A stretch of 64,000 nucleotides of DNA from Polychytrium aggregatum. Taxonomy: Eukaryota > Chytridiomycota > Chytridiomycetes > Polychytriales. The notes under the pieces were generated by a model. That model saw only the letters and a program-made list of their open reading frames with translations. It was not told where the DNA came from and did not search any database. Of this stretch, positions 10,901 through 20,800 are shown piece by piece; position 1 is the first letter of the stretch, and every line of letters begins with the position of its first letter. Both the position numbers and the translations under genes were made by a program. The stretch lies in NCBI RefSeq assembly GCF_025602895.1, contig NW_026516250.1, positions 1 through 64,000 of the forward strand, in the 5' to 3' direction.

Positions 10901-12319
10901 AGCGCAGTCTCGAGCAGTTTGCTTGGCGAGAGGGGGGTGACACTCGTGCCCGTGGAGTGGTGTGAATACAGCAGGAACCGTCGCCGCCGACTCGGTCTGA
11001 AGCATCCTGCACGCCTTTGTTGAGCAGAGTACGAACGAATCAAGCCTGAGCCTGAGACTGCCGCCGACGATACCCCCGAAAGCGACCCAGATCCGTTCGA
11101 CGACGAGTCGTACTACCAGGATCAACTCGGCCAGGCGCAGCTCCACGACAGGGATGGTCATGCCTCAAGTCACAGCCTGCCGCAGCAAAAAACCGGTGCT
11201 GGCATCTTCCAGCGATCGACGGATGCCAAGGCGATGGGCGACTCCTTCGTCTTGGTTTCCGATGACCTTGATCTAGACACCAATCGACGTGCCCGCCCTG
11301 TCAGACGCAGTGGTCGATTCACGGCTCCTGTGACTGACAGCGATTCGGAGCCAGAGATTCAGTCCGCAGCTCATCGAAACTTTGGAACCGCTGCCGCTCT
11401 GGACAGAACTGCTGCTGGCGGACCACAGACTGGACACACAGCCGGTCTGGCACCTCCGCGGGTCCGTTCTAACAAGGAGCCGGTTTCAGCGATTGTCAAG
11501 ACGCTTAGGCGGCTCAGCGTCGCCGACGACAGCCTGAGCATTGAAGAGCCACACGAAGACGACCTCGATGGGTTTGTCAAGATTGAGCAGTCGGGCCAGA
11601 CCAAATCAACGACCGGACAGGCGGCCGCGGGAACGCCAAGGAAGAAGCAGCTTGGCGTCAAGTTTGGTGCAGATGATGGGCAGGGAAGCTCCATCACGAT
11701 TCTGACTCCGGTCAAGGCCAAGAAGCAGCAGCGAGAAGGTACGAGCTCGGTCTAGATTGGCGCGGTGTCTGCCCAACCCGACTGATATTGACACGAGCGC
11801 GCATACCCACTTCACAGAGCTTGGTGTCGAAGAGGTCCTGACGCCAGTTCGTCGCTCTCGCCGCTTGTTTTGCGAAGCGGACTATGTGGCCTCGGTCATG
11901 GACCTGGACGCAACTCCGACGACCGCCGGACAAATCAAGCGAGAGGATGCGGCTGTGAAACAAGAGTACGATGACGGGCGACATCATGGTCCTGGACGCC
12001 TGCATGACGGCATCGGAAAGGGCAATGTTGCCAACGATGACAGCGATGGCGACGGCGACGACAATGGGGGTGAGGATGACGATGACGACATTATTGTCAT
12101 CAGCGCCTCAAAGCGCACGGGCTCAGTTGCCGATGCCCGCGATGTGGCCACTATGTTGAAGGAGCACGGCTATGCATTTGCGCCGAATGATGTAGGTATC
12201 GCGTGGCGGTTGCTCCGCTATTCCGGTCGCAGGGTGCACATGCGAATGGCGCTCGAGAGAGCAGCGTATCACAGAGCAGACCTGTACACTTCGATCCGTT
12301 GGGTCGCCCACACAGCTGA
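7902..12319 (+). CDS. CKAP2-like (cytoskeleton-associated) protein, multi-exon
   Basis: Supported exons: 7902-8014, 8146-8237, 8509-9214 (after a TACTAAC branch site), 9487-9780, 9867-10014, then less certain coding around 10285-10495 and 10590-10710, then 11028 to about 11739, about 11818-12189 and a short last exon ending near 12319 (12377 in another frame). The product is low-complexity and Ser/Pro-rich. The C-terminal part reads ITILTPVKAKKQQRE and then VLTPVRRSRRLF, MLKEHGYAFAPND. This resembles the C-terminal signature of CKAP2 family microtubule-associated proteins (LTPVRRSRRL ... RPN). An acidic run before it (DDDSDGDGDDNGG-type) is also present. Role inferred: spindle or microtubule binding. 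Exons between 10015 and 11027 need transcript evidence. Confidence 0.5.
8363..8410 (+). repeat. 12-bp tandem repeat (GGCAATCTCGGT) in an intron
   Basis: Four near-identical copies of GGCAATCTCGGT lie in the second intron of the CKAP2-like gene; the last copy has one change. No splice or coding role is apparent. Confidence 0.85.
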
Positions 12320-12806
12320 CTCTTTTGCCCGTGCTTGCTTCAAGGCCCTTGCTCCTGCCAGTCGCAAGCACCGATAATATCCGTCGCTGGCGCGGGAGAC
12401 AGCCATTGTGCATCATTGTCTATCCTCCAGCCCAGCATAAAAGCAAGCGGACTTTGCCCTCTCCACTGGCTTTGTATCCCCCATTCTGTCATCCTTATCT
12501 GATTTGTTTTTCGTTTTTTTGGCTATGCGTTGCGCATTCCGGCTGTCTCGACTGCTTGCACTAAACACCCAAGCCGAGACCTAGTGAATACTGAGTGCCG
12601 GATCATCATCGTGAGGCCGGACGGCCAATGCGTGCACCAGGACACAAGTTTGGATCTGTGTTGAATGAAGAGCGCCGAGCATCCTCCTCCTCCCATATCT
12701 CTATCTTTGCCATGGTTTGTCGGTGCAAAAGTCTGTATTTTGATGTGTGCGCATGCTCGGCGCTGCTCGAATTCCATAGAGCCCTGCTGTATCTGTTTCG
12801 CCCGGC
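12320..12806. other. Convergent intergenic region, 487 bp
   Basis: The 3' regions of the CKAP2-like gene (+) and the aminopeptidase (-) meet here. T-rich sequence at 12505-12525 (TTGTTTTTCGTTTTTTTGG) could serve polyadenylation or termination. No gene recognised. Confidence 0.4.
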
Positions 12807-15800
12807 TCAGAAGAGTTGCTGCAAAAACTCAGTGTGTGTTTTGGGGAAGGGCGGCAGTGCCTCGACGTGAGCCAGCGGCAGATGGAGACCCCGCTTGCTC
12901 TTGGGCGCTGCTGGTCCGCTCGAGCCATCGACCTTGCTCTTGGGGAGAGCCGTTGCCCGGGCCGACTTTGCCAGCTGGAACTTGTCAACGACAAAGTCCT
13001 CCAGAAGCTTGAATATCTCGGTCTGCGCCCCGCCAGCATTCATCGAGTGGTCCGAGTCCGGATAGATCTGCATCCGGTAGTTCCGGATGCCAGCCCCGGT
13101 AAGCTTCCAGACCAGGGCTGCGGTGTTTTGCCAGTGGACTGAGATAGAAGGAGACGCGAGGCAACGGAGGTGGCGTCAGTCGAATGAAATGCTGATGGCG
13201 CGCTGTTCCAGGTGCGGAGACATGACGAGAAAGCCCGCACACACGAAGGAATCGGGCTTGTTGCTGCAATCGTCTTGCACTCACCATTGTCGTCACCGGA
13301 GCCGTGGATGATCAGATAATCGGCATTTCGGAAGCCCTCCATTGAGTCGACCGAGCTCTGCTCGTATCCAGCACCGTTCATCGCCGGAGTCTTCATATAG
13401 CGCTCCGTGTACACGGAATCTGTGGCCAGCAAGCAAGGTACAGCACAGGCAAACGTGAGTGCCCCTGATCAACCGAGAGATATCGCGAAGAGACGCATCC
13501 TCGATCGAGGGATGAGCGGATTCGAAGCTGTCACGGACTACAACCAAACTCACCATAGTAATGCCAGTCCGTCACCGGCGCCACCGACACGCCAAGACTA
13601 AAGACCCTGGAGTTTGTTTCGATGACTTTGGCTGTCAGGTACCCGCCATAGCTCTGTGGAGGAGCGGAGGGAGACGACAGTGTCAGTTGCGTTGCAATAC
13701 GAGCTAGCCACGATTCATGGCAATCCTAGTTGCATTCCTAACACCCAGTGCCAGATGGTGAGCGGAAGACACTGTTTGATGGCCCAGACTCGGCCGACTC
13801 ACCCAGCCCCAGATCCCGATACGGTGCTTGTCCACCCACGGCAGTGTGGCCATGTACTTGGCAGCGGCGACCTGGTCTAGGCTTTCGTACTGGCCGAGGC
13901 TCTTGCTAACAATCGTTCGGAACGCGCGGCCCTGGAGCCCGGTACCACGACCATCGACAATCAGCGAAACCACGCCCAGGGCTGTGAACGAGTACATGAT
14001 ATCGATTCCAAAGGTTTGTTGGACCGACTGAGAGTTGGGGCCGCCATAGCTGCAAGGAGGTGTCCACGTTAGGCTCGAATAAGTCAGGATGTTGCGTGAC
14101 TTTCGCGCTGCGCTCACTGCCGGACGGAGCGGAGTGATGAGACCATCCGCGGAGGAAGGAGGCTACCGCACGTACCATTTCATCATGATGGGGTATTTGG
14201 TCTTGCCGGAGGGATCAAAGTTGTGTGGCACGATCAACTTGGCATTCATTTCTGCAATGGATCGGGGGCAGAGCGGGTCAGAACTCCGGACAGGACGTGG
14301 ACGCATTGGTCGCGAGAGTCCGTGGTGGAGGCTGCCTCATGTCAAGTCGACGCGCTTGGAGAGACCTTACCATCTCCATCTTCGTTAGTGATGGTAAAGA
14401 ACTTGACGGGTGGGAGCTGGAGATTGGAGAGTGTGCTCCGAAGTTTGTCGTTTCGGGTCAAAAAGGACGAGAATGGCTTTGGATTTGCCTCTACACACCA
14501 CACAGGGGACCAGATTTGAAAGCATGAGCAACGGACCAACAATCAGCGAGCGAAAATCGACAGCCAACCAGCGAGTGCAGTCCGCGATAGGACAGCAAGT
14601 GCTATGCATCATGTCCTTCAGCAGGGCTGACGCAGGCACCGCACCTCCGGTTCGCCTGGCTCTCTTGCTCCCGTCTCCAGACGTGCGGCTTACCATGGGC
14701 TCCCTGGACCTTGACGATCTTCGAGTACGGCACATCGGGCCCTTCGTAGGATAGCAGATAGTACTTGCACTTTGGGCTAAAGCTCACACTAAAAAACGCC
14801 TCCACGCCGACAGGCTTGGCCGGCAAGTCTCCAGGCGTGGCGTTGAAAATGGGCATGACAGGGACAAGCGTCGTCGCCGGTGGGACCGACCGCGCAGACT
14901 TGTCGGCGCCATGGGCCTTGGAGCCTTTGGCGTCGTTCTCGGCAGCGACGGCTGGAGGGGTGAGCTTCAGAGGCGTCGATCCGTCCAGATGGACGCTGTA
15001 GAGGTGGCGTTGCGTCGAGCCCTCTTGTGTGGAGAGATAGTAGATGATGCCACGATCAAAGTCGATCCCGGAGATCTGAGTCACCTCCCACGGCCCGGTC
15101 GTCAACCACGAGGTTGGCTTGTTGGCCGACACCTTGGCGTAGTAAGCAATGTGCGTGTATCCGTTCTCGTCTTCGGCAAGCTCGACGTAGCTGGGTTCAG
15201 CGCGTCCGACAGCCGACGAGGGCTCGATCACATGGAGGGGCCGCAGCTACAGTACCAGCACGGCGCCAGAGGCATCAGCACGGCGCCAGAAGCATCAGCA
15301 CAGAATCAGTACGAGAGATTTCAGAGCGCGAGCAGCATCGGCCGTACGCGGATGGAGCAACAACAGCAATAACAGTGACAACAGCAACAACAACGGACAT
15401 AGCCCTCTGGTGCCACGCTATCGCCGAGAGCTCAGAACAGACTCGTGTCATGCTGCCCACCCACCTGATTGATCCAGGCACCATCGGGCGTTGTCTCCTC
15501 CCGCACAAGCGTGCCAATCCAGGCCGGAAGACCCGAGGCCTGGTCCGTGGTGAGGCTAACCAGGAACAGTCTCTGTGTGTCCTGGACACGGTTTGTCAGC
15601 CGGACCAGGAGCCGGCTATTTTCGTCGACCCAGTTCACCTCGACAATCAGCCGGTCATCGTCTCCAAAGTTGTGGAGGGGGTCAAAGACGACGGGGAGGT
15701 CGAGCGAGCTAGCATTGGAGCTCGAGGGAGTGGCGATGTGCAGCGTGACAATCGGGTTGTGGGCACCGGCCTTGGGGTATTTGACCGAGACCTCCTTGGG

Positions 15801-18061
15801 ATACGACCCAGCACCCTTGGTTTCAAAGAGCTCGAGGTGGTACTCTGGGACGCTCGTCTCGTTGAACTTGAGATAGGCGACATGAGTGCTGTCTGGCGAG
15901 AACCAGAGGGCCGAGTGGGACGACAGGACCTCCTCTGGTATGTGTGCCGATCCGGTGCACATCCGCAGCAGCAACGTCCGAGTTAGCCATCAACACGGAC
16001 GAGTGGATATGACCAAGAGACAAATCCAGTGACAGACGAGATATGTTAGTCAAAGACAGGGGAGCTGTGCCACGCCGATTCTGTTCGTCCAGACAGCGGC
16101 CGTCCACCGAGATCGGTTCGCGGCGTTCCTTGGCTGAGAGGTCTGGCACAGGCCAACATACCTTCATAAACCCAATCCGAGATTCCGTTGATGATGTTTT
16201 TGGAGCCGTCGTGGGTGAGACGGACCTCAACCGTGGAATCGACGGTGACATACAAATCGTTGTCACGGACCCACGCCTGCACCAGGGCGGACACATGATG
16301 GATGAACAGACAGATGGATGCATGGATACATGGCAAATGCAGTCAGCACGCGAATGGAGTCAGCAACACAGCAGGCGTGATGAGCTGTTTGATTCAGATC
16401 GGCTGCATCTACTTGCCAAGTGACACGGATCCCAGCGCATCCATCCCGTTCACACACAACTTACAATCGAGTGGCCTGAGGGGCTCCACAGCGCCAAGGC
16501 AACCTTTCCGCCCCCAATTTCGTTCGGAATGTGGTGGTCGGACGACGATTGCGCCAGCTTCGTGGCAGTCTTGTCCTCGGTATCGTAGATCCAATAGTCG
16601 GCGAAGACCGAGTGTCTCCAGCCCTAGCAGCCGCAGAGGCAGTGGCGATGGGAGGGGGAGAGCAACGGACTCGTGTCAGAGGAACCACCATGGCGCCGGA
16701 TTGAAGGCTCCGGGCAGCTGCGTATGCAGTCGGCGGGATAGGCTGGCAAGTGGATCTGTCTCATCCATATTTGCTCACTTTCTCGGCGTTCGTTCCCAGC
16801 AGCAAATACTTGGCATCGGCAGAAAGTTGGAAAGTGGAATAGTAGATCGGATTGCCGTCGCTCTGTTTCAAGTTACGAGCGGCACGTGAAGCCAGCATTT
16901 GCCATTTTGAGATTGTCGGTAGCAGGTCGATTCGGTGCGATCCGCGAAAAGAAGAGTGGAATAGCCGAGGTGAGTAGCCGGTCCAGCCAAGCGACAGCCC
17001 AGGCCAAGACCGATGCTGAGCAAAGCGAGCAATCGACTCACATCCTTCAAATCTGCGGCCTTGGCCAGCGAAAGATGATAGCTGGAGTTTTCGACATGCG
17101 CCAGCGATAGGTCGCCGCTGGTCTGATTCCGCACGAGATGAGTGCCGTCGTCTCCTGTGGAAGGCCGTCAACCGCAGATCCGAACGAAAGTAAGGGCGTG
17201 AGTTTCGAGGTGAGTGGGGAGAGAGCCGTGCATGGATGACGGGGCTGTTGGGTGGGAAGGTACATGCGAGACGGAATCCTGAGCATGGCTCTTCATTAGA
17301 TGTCTTTCTTTTCCTGTCGTGCACGAGGGCGGCACTGGCGCCGGAAAGTGAGCATGGAGTCTGAGACGAAACAGTACCCGCTGTTGTCCATGTCAGCGAG
17401 GCGTAGTCCGGGAAGAGCAGCAGATCCTGGGCAGTGTCGAATCCAAAGGGCTTGCGGTGGTCTTTGGAGGGCTCGCCCAAGATGACTGAGTCGGCGTGGA
17501 TAAAGTTGACCGAGCAGATAGAGCGGCCGCAGGGCAGGCAGGCAGGCAGGCAGACAGGCGGTAGGCGGAGTGATATCGTTAGTCGATTGTACCCATCTCG
17601 TCACATCAGCAAGAAAGCTCTTGTTCAGGATGGCTCCCTTTGCCCCGAATAGCGGATGAGAGCGACGAAACACAGCGACTGGGTTCAACCTGGCTTGTAG
17701 GAGACCAGAGACCGCCGAGCTCGACCCAGAGCCAGGCCAGCGAACAAAACAGGCCAAGCAAGGCTGCATTACCATCGACCGAGCCAGAGCCCATGACGGC
17801 GCTTATGATCACAAAGACCAGCGACGCCGCCAGGAGGAACATGAGACACCATGGGTTCCGCAGGATGCGATAGATTGGGTAGTGGATCTGGGACACGGCC
17901 GGCGTAGAGGCTGCGACTCTGCGCTTGCGACGGCTCCGTTTCTTGGAGGACAGGGACGACGGCGATGGCGGCACCAGAGCGACGGACTCTTCGTCGATGC
18001 CGGACATCAGCTCGGAGAGAGGCATCCCGGCCTCGGGATCATGGTCTGCTTCGGGATCCAT
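12807..18061 (-). CDS. Dipeptidyl aminopeptidase, S9B family, type II membrane protein
   Basis: Removes N-terminal dipeptides (Xaa-Pro/Ala), acting in the vacuole or secretory pathway like fungal DAP2/STE13. Exon 1 (18061-17773) encodes an Arg/Lys-rich cytosolic tail and one membrane anchor, [20 protein letters not shown]. Beta-propeller exons follow: about 17485 downward ([16 protein letters not shown]), 17154-17042, 16862-16779, 16623-16465, 16276-16162, 15934-15465, 15246-14694, 14491-14371, 14251-14176. The hydrolase part is 14049-13803, 13653-13554, 13419-13285 and 13138-12807. The triad is complete: Ser in GWSYGGY (split by an intron exactly before Ser), Asp in HGSGDDN, His in DSDHSM. 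Most junctions keep frame; exons 2-3 (17750-17350) are uncertain. The upstream region adjoins transposon copy B. Confidence 0.88.
15257..15302 (-). repeat. 20-bp tandem repeat in an aminopeptidase intron
   Basis: The unit GCATCAGCACGGCGCCAGAA repeats about two and a half times just upstream of the exon starting at 15246, close to the 3' splice site on the minus strand. No function is evident. Confidence 0.7.
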
Positions 18062-18395
18062 GGGCGGAGGGGGGAAAGGTTGCCGGGCGAGCTTCGAGGC
18101 GGGCAGAGAGCACTGGGTGTGCTGGGATGTGGGATGGGGTGATGGAGGAAAGGTGGGAAGCTGCTCCTGCGACTCCAAGGCCGGCAAGGCGCCACTGGGT
18201 CGCCAGCCAATGAACGGCGGCAAAGGCACAACAAGGGCGGCGTGCTGTGTTGCCTTCAGCCTCGAAGAAACCTCAGCGCGCCTGGGAAGGGAATGAAGCA
18301 GCGGCACTCGGCGCACATCGACCAGGAATATGCGGGTGTGCTTCATCTCTGGAGGATGACTCGAAGCAGGTCCGCCAAGAGCGATTCGTCCATCG
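18062..18395. other. 5' flank of the aminopeptidase up to the transposon relics
   Basis: These 334 bases should contain the aminopeptidase promoter on the minus strand. G-rich runs (18060-18080) are notable. No TATA-like signal was recognised. The Fanzor relic begins at about 18396. Confidence 0.35.
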
Positions 18396-18712
18396 GTGAA
18401 CGAGGTCAACACATCCCAGGTGTGTTCACATTGTCGGGAAGCCAAGCGACTCGAGTATCCGGATATCGATACACCATGGAGTTGTCCAGAGGGTCGAGTG
18501 CATCCATCACACTCACACACCGAATGGATGCACCACACTCCCGCATCGACACATCAATCATCGCCACAGGGGATCGGCTGAGTGTATTCAAGACCAAGTC
18601 AACGAAAACAAAGATATTGCCAGCCAGGACAGGAAACAATCGCATGGCTTGTCCACCGCAGCCTACAGTAGACCAGCGGGTTTCAGGCCTCTGAAAACAG
18701 AAAGGGTGTGTC
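18396..18712 (+). pseudogene. Fanzor 3' end (zinc ribbon and RuvC tail), relic B1
   Basis: The plus strand encodes TSQVCSHCREAKRLEYPD and, after a few residues, WSCPEGRVHPSHSH, matching the zinc-ribbon of TnpB/Fanzor (CxxC ... WxCPxC; here the last Cys is Gly). The following DNA aligns with copy C: where C has the RuvC motif WDRDINAARN, this copy has slipped frame and lost it, then resumes with IDTSIIATGDRLSVFKTK against SIITTGDRPGVFKTV. A decayed terminal repeat (GGTGTGTCTCGATTGATGG) ends it near 18712. It faces relic B2 on the opposite strand, so two insertions or an inversion happened here. Confidence 0.7.
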
Positions 18713-18729
18713 TCGATTGATGGTCCCTC

Positions 18730-19985
18730 TGTGCACACAGCCGGAGGAGTGTCGAGAGCGAGCTGCTTGAGGGCCCAGTTGATCCTGGATGCCAGCTTGT
18801 TGATCTTGGCCTTGGTGGTGCCGAGCTCCGACTTGGCCGTGGTGAACCTCTTGTCGTCGGAGGGGATGCCTCGGGCAGTGAGCTCGTCCAGCTTGGCCTG
18901 GCGCTGCAACTCGGTGACTCGGAGGGCGGGCATGTCACAGTCGATCCACTTGTGGACATTGTCGACCATCTTGTCTCGGGCGAGGATTCTCACATGGTGT
19001 GAGAGGCGATGGAGGGCCCGGAAGCGGTCCTGGTCGTTGCTGTACCGAAACTCGTCCAGGACGTGGCCAAAGTCTGGATAGAGGAACTCGATATCGGCCT
19101 TGGGTGGAGTCTGCCCTGGTTTCTCGAAGAGCTCGAGACAGGCCTCGATGGCTTCGTGCTTATGCTTGTTGGCAGGGAAGACAGCAGCACAGAAGCGGCG
19201 AAGGAGTCGCCAGTAGGCCAGGTTGAGGTGGGTGGTGCAGTTGGTGGCATAGGACTGAACTGCAATGCCGATGAGGTGTCCACCAGTTCCTGAAGGTAGA
19301 CGAGGGCCGGAGGCAGGTCTGCGTGCCGAGTGGTCTGGTAGTCGCGAAAGGAAGCGACCAGATGCTCGTTGTATTTCTTGGTCTCCCTGGCCGTCGAGAG
19401 GGCATCGGCCTGGACGATCTTGAAGCATTGGCGGATGAAAGCAGGGGTGGCCTTGGAGATGACGGGGATGGGAAGATCCTGCTCGATGCACCGGAGGATA
19501 TGTAGGTTGAGCAGCCTGGATGCCTCGAACTGGATCTGGGTCATGGCTGCGACAGTAGCCTGGATCTTGCCCCAGAGGTCGGGATTGAGCCATTGTTTCT
19601 TTGCATTCTTCCAGAAGATGCCGTCCATGGTCTGCTTGAAGCAGCTGAACTGGGGGATGGATGACCTTCCATCCACGAGTGGGACGACAGAACTCTTGAG
19701 GGGCCGGTATTTGGGACATTTGCTGGTGTTGCAACGTTCGTGATCGGTGCCATCGCACTGGCGACATCGCTTGCCGGTACTCGAGGAAGTAGATGGACCA
19801 GGCTCGGTGGGATCGACATCCATTGGATCTGCAGAAGCAGTGGTGGTGAGCGACGGAGCAACAGACGACCAAGCATGCGTGGGATCAGAAGACGAACCAG
19901 AGACAGGCTCCGACTGTGACTTGGCTTTCTTGGGCCTGGGTGGCCGAGGCTGGCCATCACCGGCACCCTTGCGCTTCGGAGGCAT
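18730..19985 (-). pseudogene. Fanzor 5' half, frameshifted, relic B2
   Basis: The ATG at 19985 opens a 331-codon frame: a basic Pro-rich start, a Cys/His cluster (CRQCDGTDHERCNTSKC), FKQTMDGIFWKN, then IQFEASRLLNLHILRCIEQ and PAFIRQCFKIVQADAL. Near 19280 the homologous reading moves to another frame, GHLIGIAVQSYATNCTTHLN, AYWRLLRRFCAAVFP, and continues to ASRINWALKQLALD near 18760. The pattern (helical block with LLNLHILR, then TNCTTHLNL before a charged segment) fits the N-terminal recognition region of chytrid-type Fanzor1 proteins; this is my inference from memory of the family. The RuvC half is missing, replaced by relic B1 in opposite orientation. Confidence 0.6.
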
Positions 19986-20216
19986 GGGGACAGAGAATGC
20001 TGGATGCCTGCCAGTGGTACTGGTCAGAGCAGAGACTTTTTTTATCGTACAATAGCGCGATGATCAGATCAAGGCGAGATGAGGGAAGAAAGCAGCAGGA
20101 CGAAGGTGTGGCATTTATACCCGAGAGCAGGAGCCCGTCATTGCGGGCTGATTGGGGAAGCGACCCTGTTCAAAAATCGCCGAGAGGTTCAAGACAGGGA
20201 TGTGAGCGTGAAAATG
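19986..20216 (-). promoter_or_regulatory. Conserved spacer with TATA box upstream of Fanzor, copy B
   Basis: About 96% identical to 903-1140 of copy A, including the TATAAAT complement at 20113-20119, about 130 bases upstream of the ATG at 19985. It is the strongest DNA match between the two copies. Probable promoter and leader of the Fanzor gene. Confidence 0.55.
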
Positions 20217-20437
20217 GCGGCGTGATCGGGGTGGCTCGACCCAGGATTGGAGGGACTCAACCCCAAATCGGTGGTGACTCAACCCCAAATGCTCTCCCAT
20301 GCTCAATCAGTCGGGTGAAGACATCTGGCGATGCGAAAGTCGGTTGTGCGGCGAATGGTCATGGCCAACACGCGATGGTATTGAGTAACAAAATATTTGA
20401 TCAATGGTCAAAATCAAGGGTGTCCTGTAAGAACCCG
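20217..20437 (-). mobile_element. Internally deleted Tc1/IS630 transposase remnant, copy B
   Basis: On the minus strand a 5' end (element start near 20437, ATG near 20362, reading MTIRRTTDFRIA) is joined straight to the transposase C-terminus, which in the next frame reads PDVFTRLIEHGRAFG, matching PDVFPRLIERAMRFWG of copy A. About 0.9 kb of transposase is deleted. The 5' segment (20330-20430) also matches 41682-41765 of copy D in reverse orientation. This shows the same gene order as copy A: transposase end directly before the spacer and Fanzor start. Confidence 0.7.
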
Positions 20438-20800
20438 GCAGCACGACCTATCCAGGCGGCGGCACTTCCGCGGGAAGAAACAAGAGCGACGCTGCAACAG
20501 GGCCCAGCCAGGGCTCCAGGGACCACGCTCTTTCCGCTTCCGATGGTGTGGGAATCCAACGTCGCCCCAGGACGAGGCCGGGCCGAGGGACGACGCTGGA
20601 GGTCGAGGCCCTGTGGGTGCAAGCGCAAGGGTTGGCGGGCGTGAGGTCTGCAGCAATAGCCGATCAAGCCTCCGTCATGGTCATTCCCGTCCTCCGTCGT
20701 CTGCGGCGATATCTGTCCATTGACCACGATCGCTTTGGTCGCAAACGGCCTCGATCGCCATCGGAGTCATCTCGGTTGATCGCCTTCCACTCTGCTGCTC
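20438..20800. other. Intergenic, 363 bp, promoter region of the next gene
   Basis: Between the element end and the ATG at 20801. GC-rich, with GGGCCGAGGGACGACG-type stretches at 20560-20620. No gene, RNA or TATA-like signal recognised. Confidence 0.35.

Noticed and set aside
18730-19985. Copy B2 first considered a retrotransposon Gag because of its Cys/His cluster
   Set aside because: The cluster (CRQCDGTDHERC...C) does not have CCHC knuckle spacing, no reverse transcriptase or protease is nearby, and the locus is linked to RuvC/zinc-ribbon tails and Tc1-type ends.
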